Source of the DNA: Lamellibrachia satsuma
Taxonomy: Eukaryota > Annelida > Polychaeta > Sabellida > Siboglinidae
Reading direction: 5' to 3'
DNA: 64,000 bases
Assembly (NCBI GenBank): GCA_033239005.1
Contig: BSQZ01000013.1
Coordinates: 12,925,282-12,989,281, forward strand
The position numbers and the translations under genes are program-made. This document shows positions 49,901-58,870 of the stretch, piece by piece (the first letter of the stretch is position 1; every line of letters begins with the position of its first letter). The notes below the pieces were generated by a model. It was not told where the DNA came from. It worked only from the letters and a program-made list of their open reading frames with translations, and ran no database searches.

Positions 49901-50007
49901 ATGTAGCAGATGAAGTGAAGACTGAAGAGATTGACGGAGAAGTCTCGGCAAAGTCGAGCAAGAAGAAACTGGACCAGATGCCGAGCGAGACATCCAGATT
50001 TGATGTG
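25653..50007 (+). CDS. CCDC180: CCDC180-like coiled-coil protein (17 exons found; C-terminal half not seen)
   Basis: Exons: 25653-25721, 35735-35973, 36285-36373, 38191-38248, 39187-39238, 39922-40026, 40923-41057, 41812-41907, 42393-42556, 43659-43778, 44156-44235, 45139-45227, 46884-47006, 47765-47938, 48151-48266, 49048-49174, 49696-50007. All junctions are GT-AG and keep frame (716 codons). The start METANPIRIVPSGKVYRQMF leads to DAE-VQLVRALS, the N-terminal signature of CCDC180. The rest is mainly coiled coil, as in DUF4455 (for example HELAVEEMYHELATISN, YADLYSKLMMADIERERKLY, ELEAELDIVMDRMRQEA). The last exon (residues about 613-716) is charged and low in complexity, rich in Lys/Glu/Ser. 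Human CCDC180 is about 1,700 aa with a C-terminal DUF4456, which I could not find in the following 14 kb. Either the gene continues right of the window around the arrestin gene, or a short form ends by read-through at 50100. Its role is poorly known; it is associated with cilia and sperm. Confidence 0.9.
26180..27605 (-). mobile_element. RTE/BovB-like LINE relic, RT core deleted (CCDC180 intron 1)
   Basis: The minus strand encodes an APE-type endonuclease in pieces: RIGTWHVWTMYQTGKADQVA and LGLSETRWNGAG (27600-27320), then SVIQCYAPTNGENEEAKEEF, HIKILLGNTNTKVGSDN and FGTMNENGELFADFC (27200-26850), then SDHHFLLGTLRIKLKK (about 26755). It then passes to the far C-terminus, LLYGSETWSATKTTTRMLET and KEIARRKWTWLG (26471-26350). 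The reverse transcriptase palm is missing, so an internal deletion is likely. The usual GDFNAKVG motif reads GNTNTKVG, losing the catalytic Asp. A CATG/CGTG microsatellite (27255-27310) splits the endonuclease. Confidence 0.85.
28079..28275. repeat. Degenerate (GTA/GTG)n triplet region
   Basis: Interrupted runs such as GGTAGTAGTAATGGTGGCAG fill about 200 bp. Confidence 0.8.
28789..29018. repeat. 56-bp tandem repeat, about 4 copies
   Basis: The unit contains AAAATGATGCCCCTCCACCA, then a CAGACACA stretch, then CTCCTAGTGAATGCTGCCAC. AAAATG recurs at 28845, 28901, 28957 and 29013. The copies are nearly identical, so the array is young. Confidence 0.93.
31370..32145. repeat. Pyrimidine-rich (TCTCTG)n/(TC)n region with internal (TA)n
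   Basis: TC- and CTGTCTCT-type hexamers run for over 700 bp, with a (TA)n block at about 31836-31902. A plus-strand frame of 286 codons is only a result of the repeat lacking stops. Confidence 0.95.
33370..35168 (+). repeat. 20-bp minisatellite, about 90 copies, with a 622-codon open frame
   Basis: Units of CCCTACTCTCTACCACCCAC with point variants run for 1.8 kb. The plus strand is almost free of G. As 20 is not a multiple of three and the unit lacks stops in all frames, one frame stays open from 33364 to 35232 with a 20-aa period rich in Thr, Pro, Tyr, Leu, Ser and His. The array lies in intron 1 of CCDC180, and I see no signal that it is translated. Confidence 0.95.
37210..38060. repeat. 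22-bp AT-rich minisatellite
   Basis: Two unit types alternate irregularly: CAACAATTATAATAATGACA plus GT, and CAACAATAAAAATAATGACA plus GT. There are about 38 copies in intron 3 of CCDC180, just before exon 4. Confidence 0.95.
38613..38983. mobile_element. Candidate MITE with internal 23-bp repeats
   Basis: The left end, ACCATATTCGACCTAACTAG, and the right end, with TTAATAGGTCGAATATAGTA, are inverted copies of one another. At the left end, a 23-bp unit (GACCTAACTAGTGTACAGTA plus 3) is repeated four times (38623, 38646, 38669, 38692). No transposase frame is present. Confidence 0.5.
39300..39680 (+). mobile_element. RTE-like LINE RT C-terminal fragment
   Basis: Two overlapping frames give MTEQLEKNMEAAEMWLWRRM, then LRLSWTEKKSTEDRL, and after a frameshift a region ending WQIIKPETTELLQDLW. 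The EAAEMW-x-WRRML motif is typical of the C-terminus of RTE/BovB-like polyproteins. The fragment lies in intron 5 of CCDC180. Confidence 0.8.
41080..41310. repeat. Irregular GTGTGTYGGTATGT-type repeat
   Basis: Degenerate units such as GTATGTTGAGTGTGTCGGTA begin just after CCDC180 exon 7. The first units resemble the donor region (GTAAGTCAAGTGTGTT), so the array may have started at the splice site. Confidence 0.75.
42073..42176. repeat. 14-bp tandem repeat
   Basis: About 7 copies of CCAGATACCCTATA or the TTCC variant, in CCDC180 intron 8. Confidence 0.92.
42585..42840. repeat. 15-bp tandem repeat directly after CCDC180 exon 9
   Basis: Units such as ATGTCACAACCATCA and ATGTCACCCCACCCA, about 16 copies, start roughly 30 bp after the exon 9 donor. 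Confidence 0.9.
44370..44900. repeat. Purine-rich (GGA)n tract, CCDC180 intron 11
   Basis: About 500 bp of almost pure purine (GGAGG, GGAAG, GAGGA) on the plus strand. The long minus-strand frame here (Pro/Ser/Leu-rich) is a composition artefact. Confidence 0.93.
45180..46270 (+). repeat. 53-bp array of a CCDC180 exon 12 end plus its 5' splice site, about 20 copies
   Basis: The unit begins TATGAGTTGGTGTGCCAGCG and continues through GCCTGGAGGAACTGGAACAC to CGGTCGTAAG. The first unit is coding: it is the last 16 codons of CCDC180 exon 12, ending at GTC before the GTAAGT donor at 45228. Each later unit repeats the same exon end and donor. The unit is 53 bp, so read-through shifts frame and meets a stop within the second unit. 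The last full-like copy is near 46240. On the minus strand three frames stay open with a 53-aa period, which I do not consider a gene. Confidence 0.96.
47695..47708 (+). promoter_or_regulatory. CTCF-like motif
   Basis: CCAGAAGGTGGCGC differs from the bilaterian CTCF core CCASYAGRKGGCRS at one position. It lies in CCDC180 intron 13. Motif match only. Confidence 0.3.
49190..49525 (-). mobile_element. RTE-like LINE RT C-terminal fragment next to CCDC180 exon 16
   Basis: The minus strand reads INRCLHRIMDLKWSEKVNNN, then TQWERTEHLSVEKETKMRKW and RWSGLTLRIPP. This is the typical C-terminal region of BovB/RTE-like elements. The fragment begins within about 20 bp of the exon 16 donor. Confidence 0.85.
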
Positions 50008-50264
50008 GTAAGTCATTCTTTGCTCTGGTGGTCAGGAATCTCTGTATATGTGGAACAGATGTTCAAGATATGTTTATTAAAAATTGCATTTCCACCATAA
50101 ATCCTCAGTGATCCCTCGTTCTGATCATTACTTTTGCATGTTCATGTATCATGCTTGATGATTCTGGTCTGTTGTGCCTGTGGATGAAGGTAGAATAGAC
50201 ATTTTATTATTGTTATTAAAAAGATCAAACTTACAACTTACTTTTGCTAAAAGCTTGAACAACT

Positions 50265-50515
50265 GGCGCGGTAGCTCAATGATTTGGTGCTTACCTCTTG
50301 ACCAGGCTGTATATGGTTTGGAACCCAAGGCAGGTGGCCAACCCAGCCATTTCATAAAAATCGGTTGCAACTTGCCGCCTAGCAGGAAGTTGGAAGTAGG
50401 TGTCTTTCAGGTGACACATTAAAATCCGTAGGTCACTTCTATCTGGGTCTATGGCGGGGAAGTCATTATGTGCTGCCATTTGGGCTGTAATCCCATAATA
50501 AAAAAAGCTTTGTTC
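50265..50515 (+). mobile_element. tRNA-derived SINE
   Basis: CGCGGTAGCTCAATGATTTG is an A box with a tRNA 5' arm. GGTTTGGAACCC about 40 bp later is a B-box-like sequence with one or two changes. A 180-bp non-tRNA body follows, ending GGCTGTAATCCCATAATAAA and a short A-run. The tail runs straight into the 40-bp array. No functional tRNA fold is expected. Confidence 0.75.
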
Positions 50516-50968
50516 AAAACACACAAAACTGGAAGGGATGTCTCCTATTTTTTTGCAAAACACACAGAACTATAAGGCATGTCTCCCACTTTGTTCTAAA
50601 CACACAAAACTGTAAGGGATGTCTCCTAATTTGTTCAAAACACACAAAACTGTAAGGAGTGTCTGCTACTTTGTTCAAAACACACAAAACTGTAAGGGAT
50701 GTATCCTACTATGTTTAAAACACACAAAACTTTAAGGGATGTCGCCTACTTTGTTCAAAATGCACAACACTGTAAGGGATGTATCCTACTTTGTTGAAAA
50801 CACACAAAACTGTAAGGGATGTCTCCTACTTTATTCAAAATACAACACTGTAAGGGATATATCCTACTTTGTTCTAAACACACAAAACTGTAAGGGATGT
50901 ATCCTACTTTGTTCAAAACACACAAAACTGTAGGGATGTCTCCTACTTTGTTCAAAACACACAAAACT
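50505..50968. repeat. 40-bp tandem repeat, about 11 copies
   Basis: Units of AACACACAAAACTGTAAGGG followed by ATGTCTCCTACTTTGTTCAA. The first unit overlaps the 3' tail of the preceding SINE (TTTGTTCAAAACACACAAAA), so the array seems to have grown from it. Confidence 0.93.
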
Positions 50969-51337
50969 GTCATGTAGGTAGAATGCGATGGTGATGACCA
51001 GCAGGCTGTCATGTAGGTAGAATGCGATGGTGATGACCAGCAGGCTGTCATGTAGGTAGAATGTGATGGTGATGACCAGCAGGCTGTCATGTAGGTAGAA
51101 TGCGATGGTGATGACCAGCAGGCTGTCATGTAGGTAGAATGCGATGGTGATGACCAGCAGGCTGTCATGTAGGTAGAATGCGATGGTGATGACCAGCAGG
51201 CTGTCATGTAGGTAGAATGCGATGGTGTTGACCAGCAGGCTGTCATGTAGGTAGAATGCGATGGTGATGACCAGCAGGCTGTCATGTAGGTAGAATGCGA
51301 TGGTGATGACCAGCAGGCTGTCATGTAGGTAGAATGC
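50968..51337. repeat. 39-bp tandem repeat, about 9.5 copies
   Basis: Units of TGTCATGTAGGTAGAATGCG followed by ATGGTGATGACCAGCAGGC, nearly identical to each other. The array directly abuts the 40-bp array. As 39 is divisible by three, the minus strand gives 13-aa periodic frames of up to 197 codons, which I treat as artefacts. Confidence 0.95.
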
Positions 51338-51339
51338 AG

Positions 51340-53680
51340 ACATGACATGTTTTGTTAAGGTGGCAAGTGTGCCAGTTGATTTTTTAATTTTTGTCCTCAT
51401 TGCTAGGAAATATTGAACTGAACGTTGATACCACAAATAACCAGGTGGCTTGCACTAACGCCATAGTTCACCAATCCATCAATGGAATCCATCAACGCTG
51501 ATGATGTTGTCGTAGTAATGATCCTGTGCATGTCAAGTCAGCATCACTTCATGCATGCTAGCATACATTTTTTCGCTGATTGCTGTACATTCCAATACAC
51601 TGCATCATAATGCCTACCTAAATGCATTAGGCTTTGAAACTGGCAAATATCAGTGCATTTTTGTTTTATTCAGCCACTGATTGTAGCAGAAGGTGCCATT
51701 TTAGAACTGTTACGACAAAGTCTGCCCATCAACTACAACTACCATCTTCTCTGGCTCCAGACTTCTGCTCTCTTCCAGTTGAAATTAAATGCTGCTATCT
51801 GGCAATCAGTAGATGACTGTCATGGCTGCACTCAAGAGAGGGGCACAATACTAGGAGTGTTGCATATATGTAGTACTGCGAATAGTTTCGAATATTGCAA
51901 AGCATAAAAAAGTGTAATGTAATATTGTGAGTTTTTGCAATATTTTCAAAAGTATTGCCATATAGTGATACATCTGGTATAATTTTTCTATTGTTAAACA
52001 AATTCTCTGCTTTATTCCCACAAAGAATCCATAAATGCCATAAAAGTGTTTGTGCCCTTGTAATTAAAAACAATTATACAATGCCTAAATAAAAAAAACA
52101 CATATGAAACCATTTTACTAAGGATATACTGACATTAACAATCAATCAATTGCCTTACCTCAAAGCACGTGCTTAAATAAACAATTAACAACTCACTTTG
52201 ATTACTTGTTATAGGCTTGTTAATGTGAGTGAATCAATTACTGTGAGGAGATCAGCTTACATTCAGTGAGATGCTTCAGATTAAAGAATAGAGATAATAC
52301 TATACTGTTGAGCGGAAAAGTATTGCAAAAGTATTTGGAATACTTTTAGAAGTATTTACAATACTTTTTACAAGGTTTTGCAATACTTTTACAAGGTTTT
52401 GCAAAAACAATTCACAAATATTTTCAAAAACAGTGAATTAACTTCAATAGAATATGATGACTTGAATATAGTGGCATAGGGGTAAAATAATTTAAATAAA
52501 ATATGGTAGACTATGATGACATGACAGTGAAATAGGTTAAATAAAGCATGATTGGTGGTGTGACAATCAAATAAGTCGAATATAATGGTGACAGTTAATG
52601 AAATAAAATAGTAATAGTGAAACACCTTCACACAAAATGCACAGTGGAAAATTCATAAATAGGCTTTTTTCAGCAAAGTCAAATAGGTAAAAATGTGTAA
52701 ACAGAGAAACATTAAAAATCCTTCCATTGAGTATTGACCTGTGAGGAAATACTACATAGTGTAGCTCAGTGTAAATACTAATGTGATTAAGAAAGCTGAT
52801 CTCTTGGCCACATACATGTAATATCTCTCATCAATTGTCCTACTATATGCTTAAATCCTTTCCTATTTAGCGTAACACCTGTATTAACAGTGATATTATA
52901 AATAGTAAAGGAAATATATTTTAAGTTTAACTTAAGCGTTCCAGTTCCTTTCACATCAGCTCATTGCTTAAATCATGTCAGCATTATTCAAATATAAAAA
53001 ATCATATCCACACATGAATAACCATGTTAATCACCTGAATAATCGCATGAATAACCATGTTATTGTAGCTATACCATACAAACCATTGCACCGATAGAAA
53101 TCTGAACACATCTTTGTTATGAAAATAGTGTATTCATATGAAGCTGTGTTAATTAAAATTAAACATTTGAACAGTGTCCAACATTGTTACAGGTATTTAG
53201 CCCAGAATAGAAACTTCTGTACAATCTTTGATAATATTAATATAACTAAGTTAGTACGTTTTTGTCAAGTGAATACCATATAATTAGTTTTCGTAACTGA
53301 AATGCATATGTTTGTGTATATGTAACAATGCCCTAGTATATTTCATATATATTTTCTGTGTAATCATGTATCACAATTATTGTAATTAATCATCTTGAAC
53401 AAATTGAATATGTGATGTTATGTCTCATCAAGTGGTATGACTTCTGAATTGAATGTATCAAGTGTTATTGTGCAATGAATTCATCATTGCAACCAACTTC
53501 AGCCTCCGTAGCGTAGTGTTTCTACTGAAACACAAGGAGACAAATGAATATGTTGATCCATGCATGGTGTTGCCAATTGATCGTATAGCTGAGTTGTCAA
53601 GTTTTTACAAGTCTACGCCTTTTGATCACCCAACCACTGTACCATCTATATGTTGTTATCACAAATCCTTTTTTTTTCCA
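51340..53680. repeat. No gene seen; AGTATTGCAA-type subterminal repeats at 51.9-52.4 kb
   Basis: Clusters of GTATTGCAAAAGTATTTGGA and TTTGCAATACTTTTACAAGG lie at about 51890-51970 and 52310-52430, with about 340 bp between them. Short motif clusters at both ends are seen in non-autonomous hAT elements. No transposase frame was found. From 52.4 to 53.7 kb nothing was recognised. Confidence 0.4.
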
Positions 53681-53684
53681 ACAC

Positions 53685-54183
53685 CAGATGTTTCACTCTG
53701 TCTGTACTACACCAGATGTTCCAATCTTCTGTGCTACACCAGATGTTCCACTCTGTTTGTACTACACCAGATGTTCCACTCCTCTGTACTACACCAGATG
53801 TTCCACTCTGTCTGTACTATACCAGATGTTCCACTCTTCTGTACTACACCAGATGTTCCACTATGTCTGTATTACACCAGATGTTCCACTCTTCTGTACT
53901 ACACCAGATGTTCCACTCTTTCTGTACTACACCAGATGTTCCACTCTTCTGTACTACACCAGATGTTCCACTCTGTCTGTACTACACCAGATGTTCCACT
54001 CTTCTGTACTACACCAGATGTTCCACTCTGTCTGTACTACACCAGATGTTCCATTCTTCTGTACTACACCAGATGTTCCACTATTCTGTACTACACCAGA
54101 TGTTCCACTCTGTCTGTTCTACACCAGATGTTCCACTCTTCTGTACTACACCAGATGTTCCACTCTTCTGTACTACACCAGTT
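53685..54183. repeat. 27/28-bp tandem repeat, about 18 copies
   Basis: Alternating units of ACTACACCAGATGTTCCACT with CTGTCTGT (28 bp) or CTTCTGT (27 bp) endings form a 55-bp higher-order pattern. All three plus-strand frames are open through the array. Confidence 0.95.
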
Positions 54184-54376
54184 CATCAAATCAAAATAAT
54201 TGATCTGTTATGCCAAATTTACGCATAAACAAAATAGTTAATTTATTAATGGAAAAGTGACAGTGTCACCAAGAATAGAGTATATTTTCAAAGCATTTTT
54301 TCATAATATTAATAAACCCAGTTAATAACAAACACAATGTGTGTTCATCCATGATCTGTGTATTGCAGTTGCAATT

Positions 54377-54382
54377 TTTATT
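54377..54382 (-). other. Polyadenylation signal candidate for the arrestin-domain gene
   Basis: An AATAAA on the minus strand lies about 195 nt after the stop codon at 54576. Confidence 0.5.
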
Positions 54383-54575
54383 CTGAGTTATTATATCAGC
54401 CAGTACTCAGTAATGGTAGGACGGTTCAAATTATAATGCATAATTATGTCCGATGCATTCCTCTGAATATTAATTTATCTATCCATCATGACAAAATGTC
54501 ATATTCCATTAATATAAAAGTTGGTCCTAATGTTCCATTAATAACAAGACCCAAGCTGTGGCTAAATGTACAATT

Positions 54576-55709
54576 CTATTGGTTGTTGAAGATTGGGTTC
54601 TTTCTTACGTCCCCATGATTAAGAGGATATCGAAACTTTTTCACCTCCTCAGCATTCATATCAACGGACACATCATCGGGCTGTGCTATTCCCTTAGCCT
54701 CACTATCGTCTATATCTGGCGCATTCATGATGTACTCGTCTGTATTGTATGTCCCGGGTTTCGCCAAACTGCTGTTGCTGTCGTTTGAGGTGCCAATGGT
54801 GAGTGGGACGTTGATCTTGAGCTCGTTCTTGCCTTCGATGTCCACCTTAAACATCAGTTCGTAGTGTATGTCAATGATGTCACAACCGTCGAGTCTTGAC
54901 TCGGGAATATAGGGAGGGATTGTGAGACGGACATTCTTCCAACGCCGTCCCTCTCCATAGTCCATCTCCCACTCATCCCGTTTCTTGTTGACCACCTGCA
55001 CGCTGTGGCATGACTTGTGCTTGGCGCGGAACACACTCGTCATGACCAGAGCTGCCTGTACAGATTGCACAAGACGTGGGCTGCTGTTTGTGATCTCAGC
55101 GTCAAGGAAGATGTCTTCTCCTGGAAGGTGGCCTGATCGATTGACGTTGAGCGTGGCGCACACCTTCCCATTTAGACAGAACATGAGCGTGCCGAACAGT
55201 CGCTTCTCATTGGTGAGTGTCACTGGCTTCTTGAGCTCTGCATCCGACATGATGTCAAGTCGCTTCAGAACGAGGAACGGCTCGCTTGTGATCACCGTGC
55301 TTGGCCCGAAACGTTTGTCCTCCTTCAACACTGCCTTCACGACGTACGTGATGCTGCCGAACTTGCCAATGAATGATGATGGCAGGTTATCGGGCAGCTG
55401 ATAGTTGAGTGGGAAGCGGTGTCTACCCTCATCCAATGTCACCAACTTTCCGTTCTCTGCTTGCAAGACATCCAGGGTGACATCGATATAGATCTCGTCT
55501 GCCTGGTAAGCCTGATGATCGTGCTTCTTGCCTGAGTCTTCCCACGAGACGTTTGCTTCTCCCTTCACCTGAAGCATAATGGCCTTGAGGGCAACCGTGC
55601 CAGAAAGGTCAAGGACAACATTCCCCCGCAGGTCCTCGCCTGGTTCATACTGATACTGCTCATCAATGTCGTGTTCGAGAACTATCTCAAACCGTTTGAT
55701 CAAACTCAT
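54576..55709 (-). CDS. Arrestin-domain-containing protein (alpha-arrestin), single coding exon
   Basis: A 377-aa intronless coding region starts MSLIKRFEIVLEHD at 55709; an in-frame TTG lies ten codons upstream, but the ATG is the natural start. The N-terminal arrestin fold runs from residue 1 to about 165, with YEPGEDLRGNVVLDL and GRHRFPLNYQLPDNLPSSF (the family's F-P-F-x-x-x-LP-x-x-LP-x-SF block). The C-terminal fold covers about 170-325, with GHLPGEDIFLDAEITN, WKNVRLTIPPYIPES, then GCDIIDIHYELMFKV and LKINVPLTIGT. The layout fits ARRDC2/3/4 or TXNIP-like proteins, which act as adaptors for receptor trafficking and NEDD4-type ubiquitin ligases. No PPxY motif is visible in the tail (EEVKKFRYPLNHGDVRKNP), so recruitment of NEDD4-type ligases through PPxY is not supported. 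It is antisense to CCDC180 and may sit in one of its introns. Confidence 0.93.
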   Translation of the reverse strand: MSLIKRFEIVLEHDIDEQYQYEPGEDLRGNVVLDLSGTVALKAIMLQVKGEANVSWEDSGKKHDHQAYQADEIYIDVTLDVLQAENGKLVTLDEGRHRFPLNYQLPDNLPSSFIGKFGSITYVVKAVLKEDKRFGPSTVITSEPFLVLKRLDIMSDAELKKPVTLTNEKRLFGTLMFCLNGKVCATLNVNRSGHLPGEDIFLDAEITNSSPRLVQSVQAALVMTSVFRAKHKSCHSVQVVNKKRDEWEMDYGEGRRWKNVRLTIPPYIPESRLDGCDIIDIHYELMFKVDIEGKNELKINVPLTIGTSNDSNSSLAKPGTYNTDEYIMNAPDIDDSEAKGIAQPDDVSVDMNAEEVKKFRYPLNHGDVRKNPIFNNQ

Positions 55710-55821
55710 AGTGTCTAGTGGTGGTTCACGAATGTCCAAGAGAGAGTTGCTTCACGGCACACACAGTTGGTCACAGTGCAGAATCGTGATCTTCACCCAG
55801 TAATGATCCTCAGGCGATCCG
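55710..55821 (-). other. 5' UTR part of the arrestin-domain gene's coding exon
   Basis: On the minus strand a TTTGCTGTTACAG acceptor ends at 55822. About 112 nt of leader then precede the ATG at 55709. This implies at least one upstream non-coding exon. Confidence 0.55.
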
Positions 55822-58080
55822 CTGTAACAGCAAACAAACAGGAAATGTAAAATGCTTCATATAATCTAGTACATATTTTAACCCACGTAAACTGTTCCCA
55901 TGCAGTGGTTGATTCCTGTTTGTTCTACAGTTCTTTGCTGAGTTTGCACAGTAAGAAGCTTGCAGCAGTCAACACTTTATGAACATTATATCATGTGACG
56001 TTACGTAATGTTTTATTTTGTCGACAAAAGGTGGCTCCCGTGTTAGTGACATTCTGTGTCTTATTTGGAATCTCTGTGACCTTTATATTTGAGTTAATTG
56101 TTTCAGTTTGTAAAGTTACTATATGGTTAAAATATGTATGTCTATCTGTCTGTCTGTCTGTATGTCCATCTGCTGTTGTAACAATAATAATTAGTACTCT
56201 AGTCAATGAAGACAACACGCAAGTACTGAAATACCATTTCCAATACTAGTAATAATTTATAATTATGATAACAACAGTAATCATGATAACGACTATGCAA
56301 TTATGATTATAACATGTAGTAACAATATATAGTATGTAACAGTAAAAGAGTTTGCATAGTGTTGACAAGACTGAAGCAACATGATATGGTTGATAAGTCT
56401 AGTAACTGAACAGTTCATGAGATGTTGTGTATAGCACATGAGTTCAGTAGACATGAATGAATGTGTATAAGTTATCACAGATAAGAGCATCCTGGTGTTT
56501 AATGAAGCAATGAATGAAAAACAATAGATGCTGTTCAGTGCTGTTTTTGACAGGTTCAAATGATAAAGGGATTGACTGGATTGCCAAACACAAAGAAAAC
56601 ACTGTCTCCCCCAGTGAATCATAACCAAATTCTTACTTCCAATGTTGTCGCTGTAATGTTCTTTGGGTGCAGGTTATTCACTGACACCCTGACTTATGAC
56701 ATTTTGTCATTGTGTGTGTAGAAGCATAGTTTTAAGAAAGGGTAGCAATGGTGACTCACGTTTCTAAGGCACAGCAATGTGTCATATTTGCGGGGGACAT
56801 TATAGTTAGTGTAACGATAAACCCTTGGCTATTCAGTGCTGCCTACACTCCCCATAAGTGGTCACTGGGGTGTGACTGAGCATGTCTTCAATTAAGTGCA
56901 GCTTTAGTCATCTGAGGTGATGTAGGGTTACCTAAGTACCTTTTTGGTATCTTCACTCTTTAATAGAAAGAGAAATTTGAAAATAGGATCCTAAATTCAG
57001 TTTTTATGGATGAAGTACGGGATATGAACAATGGGTTTTTCTAAAGTGTAGCAAAATTATAGGTCATAGATGTTCTTTATCCTGATTATTGATAACTAGG
57101 AGGGTTTACAAGAAGACGGGGGGACTGAAACATTGCCTGTGATTTCAGGGTGATGGCTACAGTTACTCTAGGGTTAAATAACCAAGGGTGTGGTTTGGAT
57201 GGGCACACCCCTCATTCAAAATTAATGGAACAGCATCCTGTCTGTTGTCCTTACAGGCCTACAGCAATTAATGGCATTCGATGTGAGCTAGTGTCATTGT
57301 GCTGATTAGCGTTTTGTACATTTGGGTTTTTTCACCACAGTTACAGGACTTTGCCATGAAACATGTGTTTGTTCTCGTATCTTTTTTTACAAGATGTTAC
57401 CACAGATTACCATGTTATATTCAGTTATAGATTATATAGCTTCAGGGGCTTCATTCCTGCTAGGAATTTGGGGAATGGAATTGCTGAAAAATCTTCAATA
57501 TTATTTCTGAGTGGTTTGTGAAACTATCATTCACACTATGAGTTGTGTAACCCTAGTGTTATTAGAAAACAATGCTAAACAAACCTAAATATAATATTAT
57601 AACAACTCGCTCTGTATGTTATTCCTCATGTAGAGTTTATTCCTTGATACTCGGGGCATCTATGGTAATATCAAGAAAAAATGTGTTTCTTTGAATAGAA
57701 AATGTTGATATGAAAGCAGCAGTTCAGCTTTCCATACTTAACATTTGTTCCAATTTTTTTCTAAATAGGTGTTTCACTTCCGGTCATGTATCCACTTATG
57801 CCCCAAGGGCAGACATTGTTTGAGGGGTGTGGACAAGAAAATGTCACTGAAATCCTGCCTTGTGACACTCAGATGGCTATAAATCCATATATCCAATCAA
57901 CAACACAAGCAGTGTAGACTCACAAATCAGATTTTCTCAAGTCGCCTAAGCGTGCTCACCTATTCCTTGTTCTATAACACAACTGGTCATTCAGTCAATT
58001 GAGTTGACCCAATCTGACTTGCCAGTCAGTTTGTGTGTTAGCTGATCAAGTCTGCATGGTAATTTCATGAGTTCACTCAC
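55822..58080. other. Probable first intron of the arrestin-domain gene
   Basis: No coding region was recognised on either strand. It includes a short (TCTG)n run at 56140-56165. Confidence 0.4.
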
Positions 58081-58260
58081 CGTATGGGCGCCAGTTACTC
58101 CATATTGCTGTGTGATCTCCGTGGTTACAACGCCTAGTCCAATTTCAGCTGCACATTTGTTGAGAGATTTCTGCTGTCATTGTCAGTGTTCTGGCCTCGC
58201 CCTCCTCACAATCTGGACTGGGTAGTTGCCACACTGACAGCTAGCCTGACCTGTTCACAT
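58081..58260 (-). other. Candidate non-coding first exon of the arrestin-domain gene
   Basis: On the minus strand, GGCGCCCATACG is followed by a strong donor, GTGAGTGAAC, at 58080. The region upstream is less AT-rich than its surroundings. Two TGACGTGA CRE-like sites lie further upstream (about 58322 and 58411), compatible with a promoter. The exon start is a guess. Confidence 0.4.
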
Positions 58261-58734
58261 GCAAATATTCCAGTAGTCACTGCCACCACTGCACTGGCAA
58301 AGTCCGTGCTCGATCATGCATGACGTGAGCGGCCAAGCATGGAGAGCCCTAGCACACTGCTGCAGCAGCTACTTGGCCCACACCTGTGTCTGTCAGGCAA
58401 ATATAGGTCACGTCACGGTCTGGTGAACACCGCCACAGGCCATCAATGGCAGTGAATGTTGATGGTATTTGCATTTGAAATGTTCTCCCATACAAACATA
58501 CACTTCACTGCCTCCCCATATTCTACTCTTTCTTGTTTGTTTGTTTGTATTGTACAGATGACCAGACTCTGTCTGTTCCCATTCTGTCTATTCCCATTTT
58601 GCTTACTAATATCATTCCGATTTTGTCTGCTGGTGTTCTGCATTTGGATAACTCTCCCATTTCACCTATTCTCAGTGATTCACCCTCTCGGTATGCCTAT
58701 ACTGATATTATTCCCACTTAACCTACTCTGCATC

Positions 58735-58870
58735 AGGATAGATTTAACAAGATTTGCCATCAAAGCCAAAGGCCCAGATGGCAAGCAGACAAGGAAGCCA
58801 TTAGCGTATTGAGAGTCCAACAATGTTCATCTACATGTAACCCACCCTCCTGAGGTATGAAATAGCTTCT
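58735..58870 (-). mobile_element. Short LINE 3'-end copy, minus strand
   Basis: The reverse complement reads TAGATGAACATTGTTGGACT, then TAATGGCTTCCTTGTCTGCT, then GATGGCAAATCTTGTTAAAT. It is the third copy of the 3' end seen at 8220-8320 and 14290-14390, and retains almost no coding sequence. Confidence 0.8.

Noticed and set aside
50755..51436. Minus-strand frames with 13-aa repeats
   Set aside because: They follow from the 39-bp array and have no unique domain.
51653..51907. 84-codon plus-strand frame as a missing CCDC180 exon
   Set aside because: It shows no coiled-coil character or DUF4456-like motif, and no matching phase-0 acceptor was found.
53453..54228. Cys/Tyr/Ser-rich plus-strand frames of up to 248 codons
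   Set aside because: All three frames are open because of the 27/28-bp repeat, so this is not a cysteine-rich secreted protein.
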